Of a DNA stretch of 5,633 nucleotides, positions 1-5,633 are shown one piece after another (positions within the stretch are counted from its first letter, which is position 1; each line of letters begins with the position of its first letter). Below the pieces are notes generated by a model, which saw only the letters and a list, made by a program, of their open reading frames with translations, was not told where the DNA came from and ran no database searches. This stretch comes from Methanoregulaceae archaeon (GTDB taxonomy: Archaea > Halobacteriota > Methanomicrobia > Methanomicrobiales > Methanospirillaceae), in NCBI GenBank assembly GCA_025453715.1, contig JALOPT010000167.1:1-5633 (forward strand), read 5' to 3'. Position numbers and translations under genes: made by a program.

Positions 1-1722
1 TGGGACAAGGTAAAAGAGCTGGACTACCCGTATGCGAAGTGGTTTACCAATGCCAAGCTGAATATCTCGGCAAACTGCCTTGACCGCCATGCCTCCGGGG
101 ACCGGCGTAACAAGGCTGCACTGATCTGGCGGGGTGAAAACGGTGCTGAAAAGATTTACACCTACCAGCAGTTGCTCTCCGCGGTTATGCGATTTGCAAA
201 TGCCCTGAAGAAAATCGGTATAAAGAAGGGTGACCGGGTCTGCATCTACATGCCGCTCGTACCGGAACAGGTCATTGCGATGCTCGCATGTGCCCGTATC
301 GGTGCGGTCCATAGCGTTGTGTTCGGAGGATTTGGTGCTGCTGCTCTCAATATGCGGATACAGGACGCAGAGGCAAAAGTCGTTATCACCGCTGACGTCA
401 GCATCAGGCGGGGAAAGGTCATCCAGCTGAAATCAATCGTGGAAGAGGCCATCATTAACTCATCTTCCGTTGAGCACGTCATCGTGCTCCGCCGGCAGAG
501 CCCGCAGGTGGAACTGCGCCCGAACCTCGAGCTGGACTTCTACGACCTGATGAAGGGTGTCCCGGCAGAATGCAAGCCTGAAGTGATGGATGCAGAGGAC
601 ACCTTATTCACCCTGTATACGAGCGGGTCAACCGGGAAGCCGAAAGGGATTGTGCATACCTGTGCCGGCTACATGGTTGGGACGTACTACACCAGTAAAT
701 ATGTATTCGACATCAAGGACAGCGACATTTTCTGGTGTACGGCAGATCCGGGCTGGATCACGGGACACAGTTATATCGTGTATGGACCACTCGCGGTTGG
801 CGCGACGGTCTTTATATCAGAACTGACTCCGGACTACCCGGATGCAGGGAGTTACTGGTCGCTTATTGAGGAGCAGAAGATCACCATCTTCTACACGGCC
901 CCTACCGCAATCAGGATGTTTATGAAAATGGGCGAGACCTGGCCGGATAAATACGACCTGAGCTCATTACGGATCATAGGGTCTGTCGGGGAGCCGCTCA
1001 ACCCTGAAGCATTCGAATGGTACTACCAGGTGATCGGGAAGAAAAAGTGCCCAATCCTTGATACATGGTGGCAGACCGAGACCGGGATGCACATGATTAC
1101 CACCATGCTCGGCGAGCCGATGCGTCCGGGCTTCGCCGGCAGAGCGATCCCCGGCATCGAAGCAGACGTGGTCGATAAAGATGGCAACTCGGTGAAACCC
1201 GGGACCGGTGGGTTTCTCGTTGTCAGGTCACCCTGGCCCTCCATGCTCCGGACGGTATACGGGGATGACGAACGATACCGTAAATACTGGTATACCATTG
1301 ACGGCGTTTACACCGTCGGTGACCTGGCCGTCAAGGGGAAAGACGGCTATATCATGATCCTCGGCAGGGCTGATGACATTATTATCGTCGCAGGCCACAA
1401 TATCGGGACAGCTGAGGTTGAAAGCGCGCTTGTTTCCCATCATTCGGTCGCAGAAGCGGCAGTTATCGGGAAACCGGATTTCGTCAAGGGGAATTCAATC
1501 AAGGCCTTTGTAATACTCCGGGTAGGACACGAACCAAGTGATAAGCTGATGCAGGACCTGATGTACCATGTACGGATGACCATTGGCCCGATTGCTGTGC
1601 CTCATGAGATCGAATTCGTTGATAAACTTCCAAAAACCCGCAGTGGCAAGATCATGCGTCGGGTGCTCAAGGCGAAAGAGATGGGTATTGACCCCGGTGA
1701 CATCTCGACACTTGATGAATAA
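1..1722 (+). CDS. acs: Acetyl-CoA synthetase (AMP-forming), 5'-truncated by window edge
   Basis: Activates acetate with ATP and CoA to acetyl-CoA, AMP and PPi in the cytoplasm (ANL adenylating superfamily). The open frame runs in from base 1, giving 573 residues. Comparison with Salmonella Acs, from memory, suggests that about 55-65 N-terminal residues lie outside. Seen here: ISANCLDRH near residues 22-30; the P-loop-like YTSGSTGKPKG at 206-216; GWITGHSY; DTWWQTETG, with W357 matching the acetate-pocket Trp414 of Salmonella Acs; hinge GRADD; and PKTRSGKIMRR, whose K550 is the catalytic lysine that acetylation silences in many Acs proteins. One oddity is AGHNIG, with Asn467 where bacterial Acs has Arg526. 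The protein ends at GDISTLDE, as archaeal-type Acs do, and is followed by tandem TAA stops. The transporter gene starts 73 nt downstream on the same strand. Identity as an acyl-CoA synthetase is near certain; acetate preference rests on the Trp and the overall similarity. Confidence 0.96.
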   Translation, partial: WDKVKELDYPYAKWFTNAKLNISANCLDRHASGDRRNKAALIWRGENGAEKIYTYQQLLSAVMRFANALKKIGIKKGDRVCIYMPLVPEQVIAMLACARIGAVHSVVFGGFGAAALNMRIQDAEAKVVITADVSIRRGKVIQLKSIVEEAIINSSSVEHVIVLRRQSPQVELRPNLELDFYDLMKGVPAECKPEVMDAEDTLFTLYTSGSTGKPKGIVHTCAGYMVGTYYTSKYVFDIKDSDIFWCTADPGWITGHSYIVYGPLAVGATVFISELTPDYPDAGSYWSLIEEQKITIFYTAPTAIRMFMKMGETWPDKYDLSSLRIIGSVGEPLNPEAFEWYYQVIGKKKCPILDTWWQTETGMHMITTMLGEPMRPGFAGRAIPGIEADVVDKDGNSVKPGTGGFLVVRSPWPSMLRTVYGDDERYRKYWYTIDGVYTVGDLAVKGKDGYIMILGRADDIIIVAGHNIGTAEVESALVSHHSVAEAAVIGKPDFVKGNSIKAFVILRVGHEPSDKLMQDLMYHVRMTIGPIAVPHEIEFVDKLPKTRSGKIMRRVLKAKEMGIDPGDISTLDE

Positions 1723-1795
1723 TAATTTCAAATTTTTTTTCCAGCGCCAAACATACAGGGCAAAAAGACAATGTCCGCAAACGGAGGATCGGTTT
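1723..1795 (+). other. acs-transporter intergenic spacer with oligo-T run
   Basis: This 73-nt gap begins with a second in-frame TAA and carries an uninterrupted T8 at 1733-1740. In archaea such a run just after a stop can act as an oligo-T terminator without a hairpin, and I see no stem before it. No convincing TATA box lies between the T run and the transporter start. The sequence therefore allows either partial termination with read-through into the transporter or a weak, unrecognised promoter. Confidence 0.5.
1783..1787 (+). promoter_or_regulatory. Shine-Dalgarno site GGAGG for the transporter
   Basis: GGAGG lies 8 nt before the ATG at 1796. It fixes the transporter start there rather than at codons further up in the open frame, which would overlap acs. 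Confidence 0.8.
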
Positions 1796-3058
1796 ATGAG
1801 TGACACGACAACAGAAAAAATCATGGGAATAGATGCTGAAAAAGGGCGCTGGGTCCTGGTCATCCTTGGAATGGTGATAAATCTCTGTCTTGGTTCCATT
1901 TATTCGTGGAGCGTATTCGTTGCTCCCCTGACGGCGTATTTCACAACGCTCGGGCAGTCAGTGACAGCAAATGAGATCCTGCTGCCATTTTCCGTTTTCC
2001 TCGCTTTTTTTGCTATCGCGATGCCCCTGACAGGAAAGTACATCGAGCAGCTGGGCCCGAGGAACGTTGTGATTATCGGCGGGTGCCTGACCGGGTTAGG
2101 ATGGCTCCTCTCGTCATTCGCTGGATCAGTCCAGTGGCTCTATATCTTCTACGGGGTCATCGCCGGGACAGGGGTAGGGATTGCATATGGCGTACCGGTT
2201 GCTGTCGCGGCCCGCTGGTTCCCTGACCGGAGAGGACTTGCAGTAGGCCTTACCCTGCTTGGTTTTGGGTTTTCAGCCCTTATCACCGCAAACATCGCAG
2301 GGTACCTCATCGGGGCTTCGGGGGTAATGAACACATTCAGGATTTTCGGGATTGTGTTCATCGTCCTGATATTTGTACTTGCCTTGCCCCTTAAATTTCC
2401 AGAACCAGGCTGGAAACCGGCCGGATGGACCCCGCCAGCACCAAAGCCCGGACAGGCGGTTACCTGTGAGCTGAACAGGGGAGAGATGCTCCGTACCCGT
2501 GCGTTCTACGCACTCTGGGCCTGCTATTTCATCGGATGCCTCGCAGGGCTGATGGCCATCGGGATCGCCAAGCCTGTCGGTACTGACATTGGTGTGGCTA
2601 CAGGGCTCGCGACACTGCTTGTCGGGGTCTTTGCAGTATTCAACGGTTTCGGACGTCCCGGGTTTGGTCTGCTGACCGACCGGATTTCCCCGCGCAATAC
2701 CGCCATGGTATCATTCGTCCTGATCGCCTTTGCCGCAGTGCTCCTCTGGCAGGTCCCGACAGTTCCGGTCTATATTTTCGGGTTCATCATCCTCTGGGGA
2801 TGCCTGGGCGGGTGGCTTGCGATTGCACCGACAGCATGTGGGAGCTACTTTGGCACGTGCGATTATCCCCGGTGTTACGGTGTATTGTTCCTTGCATACG
2901 GCGCAGGGGGAATCGTCGGACCGCAGCTTGCAGGGTTTATCAAGACCTCGTCCGGGTCGTACCTCGGGGTATTCCCCTATGTCTTCATTCTGGCACTGCT
3001 CGGGCTCCTGATAGCCTTCACCATGCTGAAGCCACCGAAGGCACCCCGGTCAAACTAA
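1796..3058 (+). CDS. OFA-family (oxalate/formate antiporter-like) MFS transporter, probable monocarboxylate/acetate carrier
   Basis: A 420-residue integral membrane protein of normal length for the family. Twelve hydrophobic segments can be placed: about 19-45, 61-83, 90-109, 114-142, 147-172, 180-199, 237-261, 270-293, 301-320, 325-353, 362-382 and 391-411. The hydrophilic central loop, about 200-236, is rich in proline. OFA-like marks are LGSIYSWSVF in TM1, GPRN before TM3, AARWFPDRRGLAVG between TM4 and TM5, and FNGFGRPGFG in TM8 with R287. TM11 reads YGAGGIVGP with no lysine, whereas OxlT has an essential Lys355 in TM11, so oxalate/formate exchange should not be assumed. The start is set by GGAGG and by alignment of TM1 to the usual N-terminus. 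Its place behind acs suggests acetate or a related monocarboxylate; that is inference. Its TAA overlaps the stop codon of the convergent kinase gene. Confidence 0.9.
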   Translation: MSDTTTEKIMGIDAEKGRWVLVILGMVINLCLGSIYSWSVFVAPLTAYFTTLGQSVTANEILLPFSVFLAFFAIAMPLTGKYIEQLGPRNVVIIGGCLTGLGWLLSSFAGSVQWLYIFYGVIAGTGVGIAYGVPVAVAARWFPDRRGLAVGLTLLGFGFSALITANIAGYLIGASGVMNTFRIFGIVFIVLIFVLALPLKFPEPGWKPAGWTPPAPKPGQAVTCELNRGEMLRTRAFYALWACYFIGCLAGLMAIGIAKPVGTDIGVATGLATLLVGVFAVFNGFGRPGFGLLTDRISPRNTAMVSFVLIAFAAVLLWQVPTVPVYIFGFIILWGCLGGWLAIAPTACGSYFGTCDYPRCYGVLFLAYGAGGIVGPQLAGFIKTSSGSYLGVFPYVFILALLGLLIAFTMLKPPKAPRSN

Positions 3059-4173
3059 CTTTTTTGCCCGCGTGGGTGTTGATAAAGGCGTTTTCGCTGG
3101 GCCATGCGATAACCGGAGACAACAAGGATTGTATCGCCAAATGCGGCATCGATCGATGAGTCCCCGGAGTCTACATAGAGTAGCGGGGTCTCCCGGAGTT
3201 TATGAGGGGTTGCGACTACAATGATGTTGCCGGGCCCGACCTTTCGTACGACCCGGGGGCTAATCTGCTGGTTCCCCCGTCCAAGGATGAAACCCTGGGC
3301 TCCAATCGGACTGATGAGAATTTTGGCTTCCACTCCCTGGAGTAATAAATCCCAGAGTGTCTGCTCGTTTATATCGGATGCAACAGTTTCGCCGTTTTTA
3401 ATCACATCAATACCAAGCAAAGTCTTTTTTACCCCGGTTTCACGGGCGATTGCTTCCGTGGTAGTCCCCGCACCAAGGATATACAGGACATCCGGAATCA
3501 TTATCTCGTGGATAAATCTGGCAATTTCCCCTTTCGCCCGTTCTTCATCAGCTTCTTCAAACACCTGCTTGGAAAGCTGGACTTTTCCCGCACGAACCGG
3601 GGTACGGGCAATTCCATACAACCTGGTTTTCAGCTCCCCGGCCCGGTACGCCTCCTCGTCCACATCCATTATTTCTGAATCACGGAAGGAAGAAACATCA
3701 TACCCGCTTATTAATTCAGCAGCGGTTGCAGGGTCAATGGCGAAGACGGCGGAGTACATCTTCACACCTGCAGGGATCCCCAGTATAGGCAGTTCCCTGC
3801 CAGTTGAATCAAAAACGTCCCGTGCAGTACCATCCCCGCCACAAAACAGGACCAGTTCAGCACCTCCATTTTTAAATGCTACAGCTGCCTGCCGCGTATC
3901 GTCAGCCCGGCTCTCACCCATATAGTGATAGACGACCCGGTAATCTTTCACTCCGGCCTGGATAAGTGCCTCCTCCCCCATCTGGCCGGAGCAGGTGATA
4001 AAACGTATGCCAGGCTCCACTGCAAGCAGAGAGAGCGTGATGTGGGCCCGGTTATTTGCCAGCGGTACGGCACCGCGACGGCGGGCTTCTTCAACATTGC
4101 CATCGGTCCCCTTAAGCCCGACGGCGCCACCCATCCCAGCTACGGGATTGATTAAAAACCCGATACATCGCAT
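3055..4173 (-). CDS. ATP-NAD kinase family protein (COG3199, AcoX-like)
   Basis: A 372-residue soluble protein of the diacylglycerol/NAD-kinase fold, close to the usual COG3199 length. Seen in order: N-terminal MRCIGFLINPVAGMGG, then GLKGTDG at 19-25; CGGDGTARDV at 111-120, whose GGDG is the nucleotide-binding and catalytic signature of NAD kinases; LGIPAGVKMYSAVFA at 131-145; LGAGTTTEAIA at 233-243; LGRGNQQISP at 297-306; and VDSGD near 334-338. These blocks identify the group well. The phosphate acceptor is not established for the group: NAD is the default guess, and AcoX relatives sit in acetoin operons. The open frame extends upstream to 4308, but family conservation begins at this ATG. 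No Shine-Dalgarno site precedes it. The intact tail frame of trpB2 stops only 14 nt upstream, so the two genes probably share a transcript. The stop codon TAG overlaps the convergent transporter stop. Confidence 0.9.
   Translation of the reverse strand: MRCIGFLINPVAGMGGAVGLKGTDGNVEEARRRGAVPLANNRAHITLSLLAVEPGIRFITCSGQMGEEALIQAGVKDYRVVYHYMGESRADDTRQAAVAFKNGGAELVLFCGGDGTARDVFDSTGRELPILGIPAGVKMYSAVFAIDPATAAELISGYDVSSFRDSEIMDVDEEAYRAGELKTRLYGIARTPVRAGKVQLSKQVFEEADEERAKGEIARFIHEIMIPDVLYILGAGTTTEAIARETGVKKTLLGIDVIKNGETVASDINEQTLWDLLLQGVEAKILISPIGAQGFILGRGNQQISPRVVRKVGPGNIIVVATPHKLRETPLLYVDSGDSSIDAAFGDTILVVSGYRMAQRKRLYQHPRGQKS
3060..3065 (+). terminator. Possible oligo-T terminator of the acs/transporter strand
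   Basis: T6 begins one base after the transporter stop codon. No stem precedes it, which fits archaeal U-tract termination. The tract lies inside the opposing kinase gene, where its complement encodes part of the final Gln-Lys-Ser. No matching T run is seen on the minus strand just past the kinase stop. Confidence 0.4.
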
Positions 4174-4187
4174 AAAAAATAGATTAT
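4174..4187 (-). other. Short trpB2 tail-to-kinase spacer
   Basis: These 14 nt separate the ancestral trpB2 stop from the kinase ATG. They are AT-rich and hold neither a Shine-Dalgarno match nor a recognisable TATA box at the right distance. Co-transcription with trpB2 is the simplest reading, and translation initiation there must not depend on a strong anti-SD pairing. Confidence 0.45.
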
Positions 4188-4271
4188 TCAGGGAATTTTT
4201 GGTATCCGGGCGATTGCTTCCTTGATCAATGCGTCCGGGTATTCGTAGTCTACCAGCTTGCCCTCGTAATA
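4188..4271 (-). pseudogene. Out-of-frame remnant of the trpB2 C-terminal tail
   Basis: Read from 4271 this frame gives YYEGKLVDYEYPDALIKEAI, then ARIPKIP and a TGA stop at 4190-4188. It matches the style of the C-terminal end of TrpB2 proteins (an EGKL-DYEYP-type tail) and begins exactly where the main trpB2 frame loses family similarity. It has no start codon of its own. With it the gene would end 14 nt before the kinase ATG. Confidence 0.8.
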
Positions 4272-5485
4272 GCCTCCCCGGTCTTTTTGCAGACGAGTGC
4301 CTCGTCAATTGCTGATTTCACCGCGTGTGAGGTCTCGGGGGCCACGATGATCCCTTCTGTCCGGGCAAAGGTCTGGGCTGCATCAAAGACTTCGCTCTGG
4401 TGGTACGATACTGCCCGCATAACCCCGTCATGGACTAGGCGGGAGACTATCGGGGAGTCCCCGTGGTAGCGGAGGCCTCCTGCATGCATAGAGGGTGGGA
4501 CAAAATCATGACCCAGCGTAAACATCTTGAGGAGCGGGGTATAACCCGCTTCATCTGCAAGGTCATACGCATACAGACCTTTTGTCAGCGTCGGGCATGA
4601 TGCGGGTTCAACACCAATGATATCTACGTCCTTGTGTTTCCCGGTGAGCTTGTCCCCGGCGAACGGGAACGAGATCCCGGCGAAATTTGACCCGCCACCG
4701 ACACATCCGATCACAACATCCGGGTAATCATCCACCATTGCGAGCTGCTCACGGCATTCAAGCCCGATAACGGTCTGGTGGAGACAGACATGGTTCAATA
4801 CGGAGCCTAAGGCATAGTTGGTGTTCTTATTGGACGCTGCATCTTCGACCGCTTCAGATATGGCCATACCCAGGCTCCCCGGTGTATCAGGGTCTTTTTC
4901 GAGCATTGCCCGGCCGGCATTCGTTTTAGTGCTGGGGCTCGGGATGCATTCGGCACCCCATACATGCATCATGGATTTCCGGTATGGTTTCTGGGTATAG
5001 CTCGACCTGACCATGTAGACGGTGCATTCGAGATCATAGAGCATGGTCGCAAAAGACATGGCAGAACCCCACTGACCGGCACCGGTCTCAGTGGCAATCC
5101 GCTCAATCCCGGCCTTCATGTTGAAATAAGCCTGTGGTATCGAGGTATTTGTCTTATGGCTGCCGGCAGGGCTCACCCCTTCCCACTTGTAGTAAATTTT
5201 TGCAGGGGTTTTTAAGAATTTCTCAAGCCTGTGGGCGCGGTACAGGGGGCTTGGTCTCCAGAGCCGCAACACGTCCTGTACCTCTCCGGGGATGTCAACG
5301 TAACGGTCAGTGGTCACTTCCTGTCGTATCAGTTCCATGGGGAAGATGGCTGAAAGGTCCTCGGGCCCGATAGGTTTCCGGGTCTTGGGGTGGAGCGGGG
5401 GGTCCAATGGGGTCTTCAGGTCCGCCTGAACATTATACCACCGTTTTGGTATCTGCTCCTCATCAAGGAGGATTTTTGTTTGCAT
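4250..5485 (-). CDS. trpB: TrpB2-type tryptophan synthase beta chain, C-terminus disrupted by frameshifting deletion
   Basis: A PLP enzyme of the TrpB2 class, which condenses indole with serine or, in some archaeal members, O-phosphoserine, to form tryptophan. The present frame gives 411 residues. Visible motifs: GSHKTN at 108-113 with PLP-lysine K111; TETGAGQWG at 132-140 with catalytic E133; VGGGSN at 262-267 for the cofactor phosphate; HAGGLRYHG at 334-342, typical of TrpB2; and APETSHAV at 382-389. The family normally continues with a stretch like FNLSGHGHFD and a tail. Here codon 405 is followed by six unrelated codons (ITRASW) and TAG. The real tail is encoded in another frame at 4271-4188, and about 20 codons between are gone. 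The lost Ser corresponds to Ser377 of Salmonella TrpB, which contacts the PLP ring nitrogen, so the product is probably inactive unless this is an assembly error. The ATG sits just below a strong TATA box and lacks a Shine-Dalgarno site. Confidence 0.9.
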   Translation of the reverse strand: MQTKILLDEEQIPKRWYNVQADLKTPLDPPLHPKTRKPIGPEDLSAIFPMELIRQEVTTDRYVDIPGEVQDVLRLWRPSPLYRAHRLEKFLKTPAKIYYKWEGVSPAGSHKTNTSIPQAYFNMKAGIERIATETGAGQWGSAMSFATMLYDLECTVYMVRSSYTQKPYRKSMMHVWGAECIPSPSTKTNAGRAMLEKDPDTPGSLGMAISEAVEDAASNKNTNYALGSVLNHVCLHQTVIGLECREQLAMVDDYPDVVIGCVGGGSNFAGISFPFAGDKLTGKHKDVDIIGVEPASCPTLTKGLYAYDLADEAGYTPLLKMFTLGHDFVPPSMHAGGLRYHGDSPIVSRLVHDGVMRAVSYHQSEVFDAAQTFARTEGIIVAPETSHAVKSAIDEALVCKKTGEAITRASW

Positions 5486-5502
5486 GATAGTATTCTTTCT
5501 TG

Positions 5503-5514
5503 TATATATATATA
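5503..5514 (-). promoter_or_regulatory. TATA-box promoter of trpB2, probably leaderless
   Basis: A perfect (TA)6 tract is centred about 23-24 nt upstream of the first base of the trpB2 ATG; its distal part lies at 25-27 nt. Archaeal TATA boxes are centred about 26 nt before the transcription start, so transcription would begin at or within a few bases of the ATG. The absence of a Shine-Dalgarno motif between box and ATG agrees with a leaderless message. The bases just upstream on the minus strand (AATAATG) are A-rich, as BRE elements often are. Confidence 0.7.
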
Positions 5515-5551
5515 CATTATTGATTGTTTTTTTATTGTTTATGGAAGATCA

Positions 5552-5567
5552 GCAGGAATATTCCCGC
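5552..5567. repeat. 16-nt near-perfect palindrome upstream of the trpB2 promoter
   Basis: GCAGGAATATTCCCGC has a perfect GGAATATTCC core (5555-5564) flanked by a GC/GC pair, with one mismatched pair. It lies about 38 nt beyond the TATA tract and about 67 nt from the trpB2 ATG. It could be a binding site for a dimeric regulator of trpB2 or of a divergent gene outside the window; this is a shape-based guess. Confidence 0.4.
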
Positions 5568-5586
5568 TTTATTATCAACCCTGTTA

Positions 5587-5611
5587 TTCCGAATTATGTT
5601 CATAACCGGAA
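5587..5611. repeat. 25-nt interrupted inverted repeat at right edge
   Basis: Outer arms TTCCG (5587-5591) and CGGAA (5607-5611) enclose inner arms TTATG (5594-5598) and CATAA (5601-5605) around a 2-nt centre, so ten pairs form with a small AA/C bulge. The arms are too AT-rich and the loop too short for a good RNA hairpin. An operator for a dimeric DNA-binding protein is more likely than a terminator. Confidence 0.4.
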
Positions 5612-5633
5612 ATCAATCAAAAAAATTTCTTGC

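Noticed and set aside
1583..1795. 71-residue N-terminal extension of the transporter frame, overlapping acs
   Set aside because: It has no membrane or family similarity and overlaps the conserved end of acs. The ATG at 1796 has a good GGAGG site and places TM1 at the usual position.
1495..1899. 134-codon minus-strand frame across the acs end and transporter start
   Set aside because: It is antisense to the conserved Acs C-terminus and has no motif or start signal.
3221..3925. 234-codon open frame antisense to the kinase gene
   Set aside because: It lies wholly opposite a well-conserved gene, has serine/proline-rich low-complexity composition, no ribosome binding site and no recognisable domain.
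4174..4308. 45-residue N-terminal extension of the kinase frame
   Set aside because: It overlaps trpB2 and its tail remnant and is rich in Arg/Gly with no conserved motif. COG3199 proteins begin with the MRCIGFLINP-type strand.
4250..4320. Programmed frameshift or simple one-base indel in trpB2, perhaps at the A5 run at about 4288-4284
   Set aside because: Reading the tail frame backwards from 4271 gives QKDRGG before YYEGK, which does not resemble the missing FNLSGHGHFD-type block. No frame encodes that block, so sequence has been lost rather than shifted.
5390..5605. 71-codon plus-strand frame across the trpB2 start and upstream region
   Set aside because: Its first half is antisense to trpB2, and its second half reads through the TA tract (YIYIID), which is promoter DNA. 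No ribosome binding site is visible.
1..5633. Mobile element, CRISPR array, tRNA or other RNA gene
   Set aside because: I looked on both strands and found no transposase or integrase motif, no regularly spaced repeats and no cloverleaf-like sequence. The coding genes fill nearly the whole window.

Overview
The window looks like a chromosomal segment of a methanogenic archaeon, most plausibly of the order Methanomicrobiales (Methanoregula/Methanosphaerula-like). The grounds are an archaeal-type acetyl-CoA synthetase ending in GDISTLDE, a TrpB2-class tryptophan synthase beta chain, a COG3199-type ATP-NAD kinase homologue, and an archaeal TATA-box promoter placed so close to a start codon that a leaderless transcript is likely. 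The lineage is an inference from protein style; no marker gene is present.

Layout. Two plus-strand genes face two minus-strand genes. Left half (+): the last 573 codons of an AMP-forming acetyl-CoA synthetase (acs, 1-1722, 5' end outside the window), a 73-nt gap with an oligo-T run, then an OFA-family major facilitator transporter (1796-3058). Right half (-), transcribed from the right edge leftward: trpB2 (ATG at 5485), then a COG3199 ATP-NAD kinase homologue (4173-3055). The two gene pairs meet tail to tail, and the stop codons of the transporter and the kinase overlap by 2 nt within the four bases CTAA at 3055-3058. The AT-rich 148 nt at the right edge (5486-5633) hold the trpB2 promoter and two inverted repeats.

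Function. acs plus the transporter reads as a likely acetate (monocarboxylate) uptake and activation unit. Hydrogenotrophic methanogens commonly need acetate as a cell-carbon source. The minus-strand pair joins a PLP enzyme of the tryptophan synthase beta superfamily to a nucleotide-kinase-fold protein; no established pathway links them.

Main anomaly. trpB2 carries an internal, out-of-frame deletion near its 3' end. After codon 405 the frame runs into a premature stop at 4250, while the expected C-terminal tail is intact in another frame at 4271-4188. The roughly 20 residues that should lie between them, including the family's SGHGHFD-type cofactor-contact motif, are encoded in no frame. This is either a real gene-inactivating deletion or an assembly error. 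I found no mobile element, CRISPR array, RNA gene or obviously new multi-gene system.
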